Source: Lachnospiraceae bacterium (lineage in GTDB: Bacteria; Bacillota_A; Clostridia; Lachnospirales; Lachnospiraceae). Taken from it: DNA of 13,783 bases. This document shows, piece after piece, positions 1 to 6,355 of this stretch. The notes beneath the pieces were generated by a model. It was not told the origin of the DNA. It worked only from the letters and a program-made list of their open reading frames with translations, and ran no database searches. Positions within the stretch are counted from its first letter, which is position 1. Each line of letters begins with the position of its first letter. Location of the stretch: assembly GCA_017464045.1 (NCBI GenBank), contig JAFUEG010000137.1, positions 1 through 13,783 on the forward strand, given 5' to 3'. The position numbers and the translations under genes were made by a program.

Positions 1-288
1 AGTAATAAACTTGCAGAAAGAAATAGAAAGATTGTAAAACTGATAGAAAAAGGCTCAAATCATATTAAACTTGAATATGTTAGTTTGCTTGATTCAAATG
101 ATGAAGATGTTAGAGGATGGGTTGCTCATCATATTTTAGAATTGATGAATTGTGATAAATCTATAAGACTTAAGGCGCTGTATATCATTAAAGATGAAGC
201 TAACAATCATAGTGACAATGTTCATAGGTTGGGTAGTTCAATGTGGTTGAAACAGTATTACCAAAAACATCCAGATGATTTAAACTAA
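1..288 (+). CDS. C-terminal part of a small helical-repeat protein, DUF2019-like (5' end outside window)
   Basis: Frame 1 is open from the first base to a TAA at 286-288, giving 95 residues without an N-terminus. An in-frame TTG exists at 85, but it has no purine-rich site in front and the reading frame continues upstream, so I treat the gene as truncated by the window edge. The residues are helix-rich. A pattern of the kind DxNEDVRGWVAHHxLE, then a run like IRLKALYII, then a GSSMWLKQYYQKH tail resembles the HEAT-like DUF2019 family, whose members are small and sometimes sit beside polymorphic toxins as candidate immunity proteins. The family call is from memory of the pattern and is moderate at best. 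No function can be assigned, and the upstream neighbour is not visible. The gene is convergent with asnB. Confidence 0.5.
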   Translation, partial: SNKLAERNRKIVKLIEKGSNHIKLEYVSLLDSNDEDVRGWVAHHILELMNCDKSIRLKALYIIKDEANNHSDNVHRLGSSMWLKQYYQKHPDDLN

Positions 289-302
289 TTTTAATGATTG
301 TC

Positions 303-487
303 AATACTTTAGCACCACCAACTCCCTTCCCCTCAAAGCCAACTATAGTAAATCCAACCACCATCCCGAACCTGAATTGCCTCTCAGCTATGCTGATGTC
401 AGTCGATGAGGGTGAGGGTAGCGAGTTACGGTAGTAACGAGCAATATATAGCGTTTTTAGCCCCCCCCCCAGTTGGGAATACTTTAG
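303..487. repeat. 10-bp direct repeats bracketing a GC-richer island (possible insertion footprint)
   Basis: AATACTTTAG occurs exactly at 303-312 and 478-487. The 165 bp between them differ in base composition from both flanks, and short inverted ends (CCAACT/AGTTGG) lie near the inner borders. This fits a miniature non-autonomous element with a target-site duplication. The duplication could also be chance in AT-rich DNA, and no transposase is encoded. Confidence 0.3.
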
Positions 488-542
488 AATAATATTTAAA
501 GGAAGTTCTAATAAGCTGATATGAGAGGACTCTTAACGGTAA

Positions 543-573
543 ATGAGCAGGAGCAAACATTGTTCCTGCTCAT
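543..573 (-). terminator. Stem-loop downstream of asnB
   Basis: ATGAGCAGGA (543-552) and TCCTGCTCAT (564-573) are perfect inverted arms of 10 bp, with a further CAA/TTG inner pairing and a tiny loop. The hairpin starts 21 bp beyond the asnB stop codon, so it most likely ends that transcript. The T-tract after the stem on the minus strand is weak (only ATTTA-like), so termination may be inefficient or the hairpin may serve mainly as a 3' stabiliser. Confidence 0.55.
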
Positions 574-593
574 CTATTTATAATAATTAACTT

Positions 594-2438
594 TTAAAGT
601 GACAAACTATACTTCTTCATCCAATAATCAATCTGTAAGAGATATGCCACCATCTGCGGGCCCGCCATAAGCTGACCGTACCATGGCTTTCCGTATTCTT
701 TAGGTGAGTCAAGGAACTTGTTGACAACCGGAAGATTAAGGTAGGAGCGAAGCGGTGATGAGGTATCATTGATTACTTCTTTAAGCCGTTTAACAAGTAT
801 TTCCTCATATTTTGGATGATAGGTTTTTGGATATGGATTCTTTGGACGGTATAAAACCTCATCAGGTAAAAATCTTACAGATGCCTGACGAAGAAGATTT
901 TTAGGGATGCCGTCCTTGGCTTTCATTTCCCACGGAATATTAAATACATAATCGACGATACGATGGTCGGCAAACGGAACTCTTGCTTCAAGACCGCTAT
1001 GCATGGAGGTTCTGTCCATACGGTCAAGCAGAGTCTGCATAAACCATCTGATATTAAGATAGGATATACGGCGTCTGCTGGTTTCTGTTTCATTTTCCGA
1101 TGGAATTATGTCTATCTCTGATATTGACTTCTCATATGCGTTTGCAATATATTGTTCCATATGAAGAACAGCGGCAAATTCCGGATTAAGAAGAGACTTC
1201 CTAAAGGAAATATCTCTCATCCAAGGGAAAGTATTTGCCTTAATCATTTCCTCTTTATGAAACCATGGATAGCCGCCGAAGATTTCATCTGCACATTCAC
1301 CGGTAAGAGCAACCTTGTGGTTCTTTGCAACCTCACTGCAGAAGTAAAGAAGTGATGAATCGACGTCCGCCATGGTTGGCAGACACCTTGAGTCTACAGA
1401 TGGAAACAGAAGGTCAGCCAGAGTTTCATATTTACACGAAAGATATATATGGTCTGTATGAAGATAATCCTTCATGATGTCAACATAAGGTCTGTCCTGT
1501 GTCGGCTGAAAGCTGTTTGACTTGAAATGTATATCATTATCCTCAAAATCAAAGGAGTAGGTAGTAAGTTTTTCGCCTTCTTTAAGATATTTTGCGCAAA
1601 CCGAACTTACCAGGGATGAATCAATGCCACCAGATAAAAAAGTACATATAGGAACATCTGAAATCATCTGTTTTTTAATACTGTCTTCAACAAGAAAAGC
1701 GGTCTTTTCGATAGTTTCCTCATAGCTGTCGGTATGTGGCTTACTTTCGATTTTATAATACATCTTCCTGCTAAACGTATCAGGTGTAATAACAATATAT
1801 TCACCCGGAAGGACCTCTTTAATATTTGCAAAAACACCATGTCCATAGGTTTTTGCCGGACCAATGGTAAATATTTCATTAAATCCACTTATATCAAGAG
1901 CAGGACGTATCCGTGGGTATTCAAAGAGGGTATCAATTCTTGAAGAAAAAACAGTTGTATCACCAATCCTTGTAAAATAAAGCGGCTTGACACCAAAATG
2001 ATCCCTAAAAAGATAAAGCATATTTCTTGTTTCATCATATATAGCTATGGCAAATATACCATTAAGCTTTTTGACAAATCCCGCACCCCAATGAATAAAA
2101 GCATTGGCTATAATTTCGGTATCGGATTTAGTATAAAACACATATCCGAGACTCATAAGCTCATCCTTTATCTCAGGATGATTATATATTTCACCATTAA
2201 AAATAATATGATAATTATTGCCCTGATTTGTAACCTTCATGGGCTGCCTGCCATCTGCCAAATCAATAATGGAAAGTCTTGTATGAGCGAAGCAGCAGTG
2301 CTTTATAACAGCATATCCATCATCATCCGGTCCACGCATCTTCATAGTTTTTATCATATTGGTAAGAATCTTTATATTAGCTTTCGGATTATCGCTAAAA
2401 TCCTGTTTAGGATTGAAAAATCCGGCAATTCCACACAT
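594..2438 (-). CDS. asnB: Asparagine synthetase, glutamine-hydrolysing (AsnB/AsnO type)
   Basis: This 614-residue cytoplasmic enzyme makes asparagine from aspartate, glutamine and ATP. The ORF can be opened seven codons further upstream, but the start is set at 2438 because the family needs Cys2 free at the N-terminus as the amidotransferase nucleophile (MCGIAGF). A GGGG stretch lies just upstream of this ATG. The N-terminal Ntn glutaminase domain (about 1-210) shows RGPDDDG (35-41) and NGEIYN (81-86). The C-terminal synthetase domain has the ATP-pyrophosphatase loop SGGIDSS (269-275) and a GECADEIFGGYPWF block. The length equals the B. subtilis AsnO class. It is the only gene in its transcript that I can see: a terminator-like repeat separates it from the upstream DAHP synthase gene, and a stem-loop follows it. 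A TATAAT at 2471-2476 (minus strand) is a possible -10, but no good -35 is visible. Family assignment is very secure; which paralogue it is (AsnB or AsnO) is less so. Confidence 0.96.
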   Translation of the reverse strand: MCGIAGFFNPKQDFSDNPKANIKILTNMIKTMKMRGPDDDGYAVIKHCCFAHTRLSIIDLADGRQPMKVTNQGNNYHIIFNGEIYNHPEIKDELMSLGYVFYTKSDTEIIANAFIHWGAGFVKKLNGIFAIAIYDETRNMLYLFRDHFGVKPLYFTRIGDTTVFSSRIDTLFEYPRIRPALDISGFNEIFTIGPAKTYGHGVFANIKEVLPGEYIVITPDTFSRKMYYKIESKPHTDSYEETIEKTAFLVEDSIKKQMISDVPICTFLSGGIDSSLVSSVCAKYLKEGEKLTTYSFDFEDNDIHFKSNSFQPTQDRPYVDIMKDYLHTDHIYLSCKYETLADLLFPSVDSRCLPTMADVDSSLLYFCSEVAKNHKVALTGECADEIFGGYPWFHKEEMIKANTFPWMRDISFRKSLLNPEFAAVLHMEQYIANAYEKSISEIDIIPSENETETSRRRISYLNIRWFMQTLLDRMDRTSMHSGLEARVPFADHRIVDYVFNIPWEMKAKDGIPKNLLRQASVRFLPDEVLYRPKNPYPKTYHPKYEEILVKRLKEVINDTSSPLRSYLNLPVVNKFLDSPKEYGKPWYGQLMAGPQMVAYLLQIDYWMKKYSLSL

Positions 2439-2514
2439 AAAAATCCCCGCACACAACATATTATTATCTTATTATATTCATATTAGAACATAAGTGATAC
2501 GAGGAAAATTCAAA

Positions 2515-2574
2515 ATAGGTGCGTAAAAAATCGAACTGTTTGAGCGTAGCGAGTTTTCGATTTTTAGCACCTAT
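2515..2574 (-). terminator. Bidirectional terminator-like inverted repeat after aroF
   Basis: Arms ATAGGTGC + AAAAATCGAA (2515-2535) and TTCGATTTTT + GCACCTAT (2556-2574) pair over about 18 bp with a small interruption. They form an A-tract/hairpin/T-tract shape on either strand. The loop side carries GAGCGTAGCGAG. It sits 87 bp after the DAHP synthase stop and before the asnB start, so on the minus strand it should end aroF transcription. A core of GTAGCGAGTT (2546-2555) followed by TTTTTAGC is shared with the 418-460 region, so it may belong to a dispersed intergenic repeat family. Confidence 0.6.
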
Positions 2575-2660
2575 AAAGAATTTGAGCGCGTTGATTTAGC
2601 AAATTGATGGTTAGCTATCAGATATACCTGCACAGCTTATCCATTTTCGTTCATGAAAGA

Positions 2661-3689
2661 CTAAAGAAGTTCAGCTACATCAAGAAGAAGCTTTCTTGTC
2701 TTATCCCATCCGAGGCATGGATCTGTGATTGATTTTCCGTAGCAGCCACCTCCGATAGGCTGGTTTCCGTCTTCAAGGTAGCTCTCAACCATTACACCCT
2801 TGACAAGCTTTTTGATATCGTCGTTGTGACGGCAGGAGTGAAGAACCTCTTTTACTATACGTGGCTGTTCAGCCCATTTTTTGCCTGAATTGTTGTGATT
2901 TGCATCAACTATGCAGGCAGGATTTTTAAGATCAAACTTACTGTATGCATCTACGAGTCTAAGTAAATCATCATAATGATAATTCGGAACAGTGGTTCCG
3001 TATTTATCAAGACCGCCTCTTAATATACAATGTGTATATGGATTTCCTGAGGTTTCTGCCTGATATCCCTTATACATATAGATGTGGCTGGTCTGTCCGG
3101 CAAGACAGGAGTTCATCATAACGGTTAAATCACCACTGGTTGGATTCTTCATTCCGACAGGGACATCAATCCCACTTGCGGTAAGTCTGTGAATCTGATC
3201 CTCAACACTTCTGGCACCTATGGCATGATATGCTATAAGGTCATCTACATAATGTGTATTCTCAGCATAGAGCATCTCATCTGCGCCTGCCATACCTGTT
3301 TCCTTGATACAGCGAAGGTGAAGCTTTCTGATTGCTATAAGACCTTCTGCCATATCGGTTTCTTTTTCGGGATTAGGCTGGTGAACCATACCTTTATAAC
3401 CTGCACCGGTGGTTCTTGGTTTACCTGTATATATTCTTGGTATTACAAGTATCTTGTCTGATACCTCCTTTTGAAGCTCAGCAAGTCTGTTAAGATATTC
3501 CATAACAGGCTCCTCGCTGTCAGCAGAGCATGGACCGATAACAAATAAGAATTTATCTGAGCGTCCATCAAATATTTTCTTTATTTCTTCGTCCCTTTCT
3601 TTTTTTATCTTTGCCAGACCTTCATCAAGAGGAAGTAATGTCTTTAATTCTTCCTCAGTAGGTAATTTTTTAACAAGTTTAATACTCAT
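2661..3689 (-). CDS. aroF: 3-deoxy-7-phosphoheptulonate (DAHP) synthase, type I
   Basis: This 342-residue cytoplasmic enzyme condenses phosphoenolpyruvate with erythrose 4-phosphate, the first committed step of the shikimate pathway. The type I (AroF/AroG/AroH) family is clear from IGPCSADS (51-58), PRIYTGKPRTTGAGYKG (84-100), GARSVEDQIHRL (158-169), GMKNPTSGD (179-187) and VESYLEDGNQ (301-310). The four expected metal ligands are present: Cys53, His265 (DANHNNSGK), Glu302 and Asp323. The ATG follows a good AAGGAGATG site at an 8-base spacing. The gene is divergent from the dacF-like gene across 154 bp that holds a predicted promoter with a palindromic operator. Which aromatic amino acid feeds back on it cannot be read from sequence; aroF is used as a generic symbol. 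Confidence 0.95.
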   Translation of the reverse strand: MSIKLVKKLPTEEELKTLLPLDEGLAKIKKERDEEIKKIFDGRSDKFLFVIGPCSADSEEPVMEYLNRLAELQKEVSDKILVIPRIYTGKPRTTGAGYKGMVHQPNPEKETDMAEGLIAIRKLHLRCIKETGMAGADEMLYAENTHYVDDLIAYHAIGARSVEDQIHRLTASGIDVPVGMKNPTSGDLTVMMNSCLAGQTSHIYMYKGYQAETSGNPYTHCILRGGLDKYGTTVPNYHYDDLLRLVDAYSKFDLKNPACIVDANHNNSGKKWAEQPRIVKEVLHSCRHNDDIKKLVKGVMVESYLEDGNQPIGGGCYGKSITDPCLGWDKTRKLLLDVAELL

Positions 3690-3735
3690 AACAACATCTC
3701 CTTATGTCTTTCGTTTATAAAATCTTATATAGATT

Positions 3736-3769
3736 ACTTTTGCAGTTTAACGGATTAAAGTGCAAAAGT
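3736..3769. promoter_or_regulatory. Palindrome (likely operator) overlapping the aroF promoter
   Basis: ACTTTTGCA (3736-3744) and TGCAAAAGT (3761-3769) are perfect 9-bp inverted arms. Inside them TTTAA (3746-3750) and TTAAA (3755-3759) pair again around a CGGA centre, with one G/G mismatch between the two segments. The palindrome covers the spacer and touches both promoter hexamers, the usual place for a repressor site. The regulator is unknown to me; aromatic amino acid control of aroF is the natural hypothesis. Confidence 0.5.
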
Positions 3770-3772
3770 CAA
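3744..3772 (-). promoter_or_regulatory. Predicted sigma-A promoter of aroF
   Basis: Read on the minus strand, TTGACT (3772-3767) is followed after exactly 17 bp by TAAACT (3749-3744). This is a good match to the sigma-A consensus, about 55 bp upstream of the aroF start codon. It overlaps a 34-bp palindrome listed separately. It was predicted by eye only. Confidence 0.5.
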
Positions 3773-3802
3773 GTCTTTTATCATAAAATTTTTCAACTTT
3801 AA

Positions 3803-3808
3803 TATAAT
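3803..3808 (+). promoter_or_regulatory. Possible -10 element for the dacF-like gene
   Basis: A perfect TATAAT lies 35 bp before the dacF-like start codon. No good -35 hexamer is found at 16-18 bp, so this is only a candidate in very AT-rich DNA. Confidence 0.3.
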
Positions 3809-3843
3809 ATACTAATTATAAAAAATAAAGGAATTAAAATAAT

Positions 3844-5133
3844 ATGAAGATAATAAAAAAAAGGATATTTGTATTATTGATTATAAGCATCATCATATTT
3901 AATAATATAATTTCTTATGCCGAAGAGTATGAGGATGCATCGCAAACAGATGCATACATCGAGGAATCAAAGGAAGATAAAGACAATTTGAATGGTGGAG
4001 CTGTAGAAACTAACGCGGAAACGGATACAAAACAAGATAGCAGCGATGTTTTAGCGCTTCAATCAAAATCAGCTATAGTTATGGAGGCAAGTACGGGTCG
4101 TATATTATATGAAAAAAATGCTGACGAGATGCTTAGACCTGCATCCGTTACCAAGATAATGACACTTTTACTTATCTTTGAATCATTGGATGATGGAAGT
4201 ATGACACTTGATGATATTGTAACAGTCTCAGAACATGCAGCTTCTATGGGCGGTTCACAGTGTTTTTTTGAAGCAGGGGAAGAGCAGACTGTAAATGATA
4301 TGATTAAATGTATAGAGGTCGCTTCAGGAAATGATGCGGCAGTCGCCATGGCAGAGCATATAGCCGGAAGTGAAGAAGCATTTGTTTCCATGATGAATGA
4401 AAAAGCAAAAGAGCTTGGTATGAATAATACTAACTTTGCAAATGCCTGTGGTCTTGAACATGAAGCTCATCTTACAACTGCAAGGGACATAGCTCTTATG
4501 TCAAGGGAACTTATAACCAAGCATCCCGAGATAAGAAATTATTCAACTATATGGATGGACTCTATTATACATAAAACAAGACGTGGCGAAAGTCAGTTTG
4601 ACCTTGCAAATACAAATAAATTTCTTAATCAATATACCGGAGCAACAGGTCTTAAAACAGGATATACATCGCAGGCTAAGTATTGTATGTCGGCAACTGC
4701 AGAAAGAAATGGTATTGAGCTTATAGCGGTTATAATGGGTGCAGACACAAAAGAAATCAGAAACAGTGAAGCCGGAAAGCTTTTAGATTATGGCTTTGCC
4801 AAATGCAGTATATATAATGACACGGAAACATTACCGTTGGATTTAAAAATTCCTGTATTAAACGGAACTAAAAGTTATGTTTCATATGAACCTATTACCG
4901 ATAATCAGTTTGTTCTTGTTGAGCAAAAGCCTGAAATGGTTATAAAAGAGATAATTTTATATAATAACCTTGAAGCACCTATACACGAAGGTGATGTCGT
5001 TGGAGTTGTACAGTATTCTTATGATGGTAATGTCATACATGAAGAATTTATATTTGCTGCAGAAAATATAAAAAAACTATCATACATACAAAGTCTAAAG
5101 GGTTTATTTGAAAAGACACTTATGATACAATAA
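3844..5133 (+). CDS. dacF: D-alanyl-D-alanine carboxypeptidase, DacF/PBP5 type
   Basis: This 429-residue low-molecular-weight penicillin-binding protein removes the terminal D-Ala from peptidoglycan pentapeptides outside the membrane. Residues 1-26 form a signal peptide (basic start, long Ile/Leu-rich core, S-Y-A before the probable cleavage site). Residues 27-70 are an acidic, low-complexity linker. The transpeptidase fold carries all three motifs: SVTK (101-104, Ser101 nucleophile), SGN (161-163) and KTG (271-273). A PBP5_C-like beta domain follows, and the last 25 residues look like an amphipathic helix for membrane attachment. An AAAGGA site precedes the ATG. The metallophosphoesterase gene begins 50 bp later without an intervening terminator, so the two are probably co-transcribed. 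By trimming to tetrapeptides it would supply donors to the L,D-transpeptidase encoded downstream. Family assignment is secure; dacF rather than dacA or dacB is a preference. Confidence 0.94.
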   Translation: MKIIKKRIFVLLIISIIIFNNIISYAEEYEDASQTDAYIEESKEDKDNLNGGAVETNAETDTKQDSSDVLALQSKSAIVMEASTGRILYEKNADEMLRPASVTKIMTLLLIFESLDDGSMTLDDIVTVSEHAASMGGSQCFFEAGEEQTVNDMIKCIEVASGNDAAVAMAEHIAGSEEAFVSMMNEKAKELGMNNTNFANACGLEHEAHLTTARDIALMSRELITKHPEIRNYSTIWMDSIIHKTRRGESQFDLANTNKFLNQYTGATGLKTGYTSQAKYCMSATAERNGIELIAVIMGADTKEIRNSEAGKLLDYGFAKCSIYNDTETLPLDLKIPVLNGTKSYVSYEPITDNQFVLVEQKPEMVIKEIILYNNLEAPIHEGDVVGVVQYSYDGNVIHEEFIFAAENIKKLSYIQSLKGLFEKTLMIQ

Positions 5134-5183
5134 AAATGTTTTATTAAAAACTTAAATGTATATATGAGGACGGAGGAAAAACT

Positions 5184-6065
5184 TTGAAGGTTTTATTGTA
5201 CATAATAATTATTCTTATTATTGTGATATTAATAGTTATTTTTGAAAGTTTAAGAGAACATAAGATATTTAATGTTAAAACATACAGAATTACAAATGAT
5301 AAAATTCCTGATGTATTTAAAAATACAAAAATTGTTATGTTATCAGATCTTCACAATGCCTGTTATGGGACTAATAATAAATTATTATATAAAAAAATAG
5401 AAGATTTGAAACCGGATTTAATTATAATTGCTGGTGATATGCCTGTTTCTAATTCTAAAAATTATGAGAATAATATAAAAACTGCAGAATTCATATCAGT
5501 TCTTTCTGATATAGCTGACATATATTATGGCGTAGGGAATCATGAGAGAAGAATGCGTGACAGAGACTATTTGAAAAGAGATTGGGACAATTATTACAAT
5601 ATTATTTATAAAAGAAATGGAATACATAAAATATATTATATGGATAACAAAAAAATATCTGTTTTAAAAGATGGGGGAAAAATAAACATTTATGGTCTTG
5701 ATTTAGATCTTTCTTATTACCAGCACTTTTCTAAAAAGGAATTATCGGAAAAGCATATTGATAATATCCTTGGTAAAGCAGATAAATCTGATTTTAATAT
5801 AATGATAGCGCATAATCCTGAGTATTTTAAATGTTATGCTGCCTGGGGGACTGATTTGGTTTTATCAGGACATGTCCACGGAGGTATGATAAGGATTCCT
5901 ATATTTGGAGGGGTTGTATCTCCAAAACCGAGATTGTTCCCACATTATGATTATGGAAAGTACCAAGAGGCTGGTTCTACTATGTTATTATCAAATGGTC
6001 TGGGCTCTCATTCTGTTAAAATTAGGTTTAATAATGTTCCGGAGATTGTACTTATTGATTTATAA
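5184..6065 (+). CDS. Membrane-anchored metallophosphoesterase (YkuE-like)
   Basis: This 293-residue calcineurin-like phosphoesterase has an N-terminal membrane helix (about 4-20, almost all Ile/Leu/Val) that would place the catalytic domain outside the cell. The five metal-site blocks are all present: D55-x-H57 (LSDLH), GD85, GNHE (118-121), His210 (IAHNP) and GHVHGG (229-234) with His230 and His232. The start is a TTG with a strong GGAGG seven bases upstream; no ATG gives a better fit. The natural substrate is unknown; YkuE of B. subtilis is a wall-associated phosphodiesterase, and UDP-sugar or lipid-head-group hydrolases (LpxH-like) are in the same superfamily. Its base composition is more AT-rich than that of its neighbours. 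It sits between a D,D-carboxypeptidase and an L,D-transpeptidase, which suggests a cell-wall role. Confidence 0.88.
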   Translation: MKVLLYIIIILIIVILIVIFESLREHKIFNVKTYRITNDKIPDVFKNTKIVMLSDLHNACYGTNNKLLYKKIEDLKPDLIIIAGDMPVSNSKNYENNIKTAEFISVLSDIADIYYGVGNHERRMRDRDYLKRDWDNYYNIIYKRNGIHKIYYMDNKKISVLKDGGKINIYGLDLDLSYYQHFSKKELSEKHIDNILGKADKSDFNIMIAHNPEYFKCYAAWGTDLVLSGHVHGGMIRIPIFGGVVSPKPRLFPHYDYGKYQEAGSTMLLSNGLGSHSVKIRFNNVPEIVLIDL

Positions 6066-6181
6066 TTGTTGAGAATTAAATCATCATATAATTATCGTTT
6101 AAATTAATGGTTTTAACACTATATAATGTATGTTATTAATAAAAAATATACAATAAAATGTGTTTTGATATTATTTTTATA

Positions 6182-6210
6182 TTGAAAAATATCTTTGTTT
6201 AAGATATTAT
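6182..6210 (+). promoter_or_regulatory. Predicted sigma-A promoter of the L,D-transpeptidase gene
   Basis: TTGAAA (6182-6187), then 17 bp, then TATTAT (6205-6210): each hexamer differs from consensus at one base and the spacing is ideal. Transcription would start near 6217, leaving a leader of about 50 or 140 bases depending on which start codon is used. This promoter could drive the whole run of genes through ilvC. Confidence 0.6.
6188..6208. promoter_or_regulatory. Perfect 8-bp-arm palindrome in the promoter spacer
   Basis: AATATCTT (6188-6195) and AAGATATT (6201-6208) are perfect inverted arms around TGTTT. They fill the -35/-10 spacer and run into the -10 box. The position fits a repressor operator. 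The sequence does not match a site I recognise with certainty, and some palindromes are expected by chance in such AT-rich DNA. Confidence 0.4.
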
Positions 6211-6268
6211 TATTCTCGATAGTTATTTTTATTAATATTTATCATTTTTATAATACAAGAAAGGATAC

Positions 6269-6322
6269 ATGTGGGTAAATCTTACATATAATCTGGGTAT
6301 GGAAAATATTACAGAAGAATAA
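6269..6322 (+). other. Short ORF in frame with, and ended by a stop just before, the L,D-transpeptidase
   Basis: ATG at 6269, three bases after an AAAGGA, opens a 17-codon frame (MWVNLTYNLGMENITEE) that ends at TAA 6320-6322. After the stop the same frame continues without interruption through two tandem ELKEK units (6323-6337 and 6338-6352) into the annotated ATG at 6356. It is either a small upstream peptide coupled to the main gene, or the true N-terminus broken by a nonsense change or a base error. Confidence 0.35.
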
Positions 6323-6355
6323 GAATTAAAAGAAAAAGAATTAAAAGAAAAGGTA

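Larger units (their letters stand above)
289..593. other. Gene-free stretch with GC-richer island, C10 tract and direct repeat
   Basis: This gap between two convergent genes has no convincing coding sequence. About 313-477 is visibly richer in G and C than the surroundings and contains a run of ten C at 461-470, odd for such an AT-rich genome. A 10-bp direct repeat, AATACTTTAG, brackets the island at 303-312 and 478-487. Just inside it, CCAACT (318-323) and AGTTGG (471-476) are inverted. The pattern resembles a small inserted element with a target duplication, but the inverted ends are short. Part of the island (about 362-421) also looks like a degraded 5S rRNA. The asnB terminator candidate occupies 543-573. 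Confidence 0.5.
6066..6268 (+). other. AT-rich gap holding the L,D-transpeptidase promoter
   Basis: This gap is extremely AT-rich with no terminator-grade hairpin after the phosphoesterase gene. The only organised signal I can defend is the promoter and palindrome at 6182-6210. TATAAT strings at 6087-6092 and 6122-6127 lack matching -35 boxes. Confidence 0.5.

Noticed and set aside
520..582. Twenty-codon mini-ORF beginning at ATG 520
   Set aside because: It runs through the asnB terminator stem and has no well-spaced ribosome site.
2439..2459. Seven-residue upstream extension of asparagine synthetase
   Set aside because: The family requires a free Cys at position 2, given by the ATG at 2438; the extension would block glutaminase activity.
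1998..2486. 162-codon open frame on the plus strand opposite asnB
   Set aside because: It lies antisense to a certain gene and has no recognisable protein features; low stop density comes from the asnB codon pattern.
2580..2606. AATTTG/CAAATT stem near the end of aroF
   Set aside because: Only six AT-rich pairs with a long loop; not distinguishable from chance.
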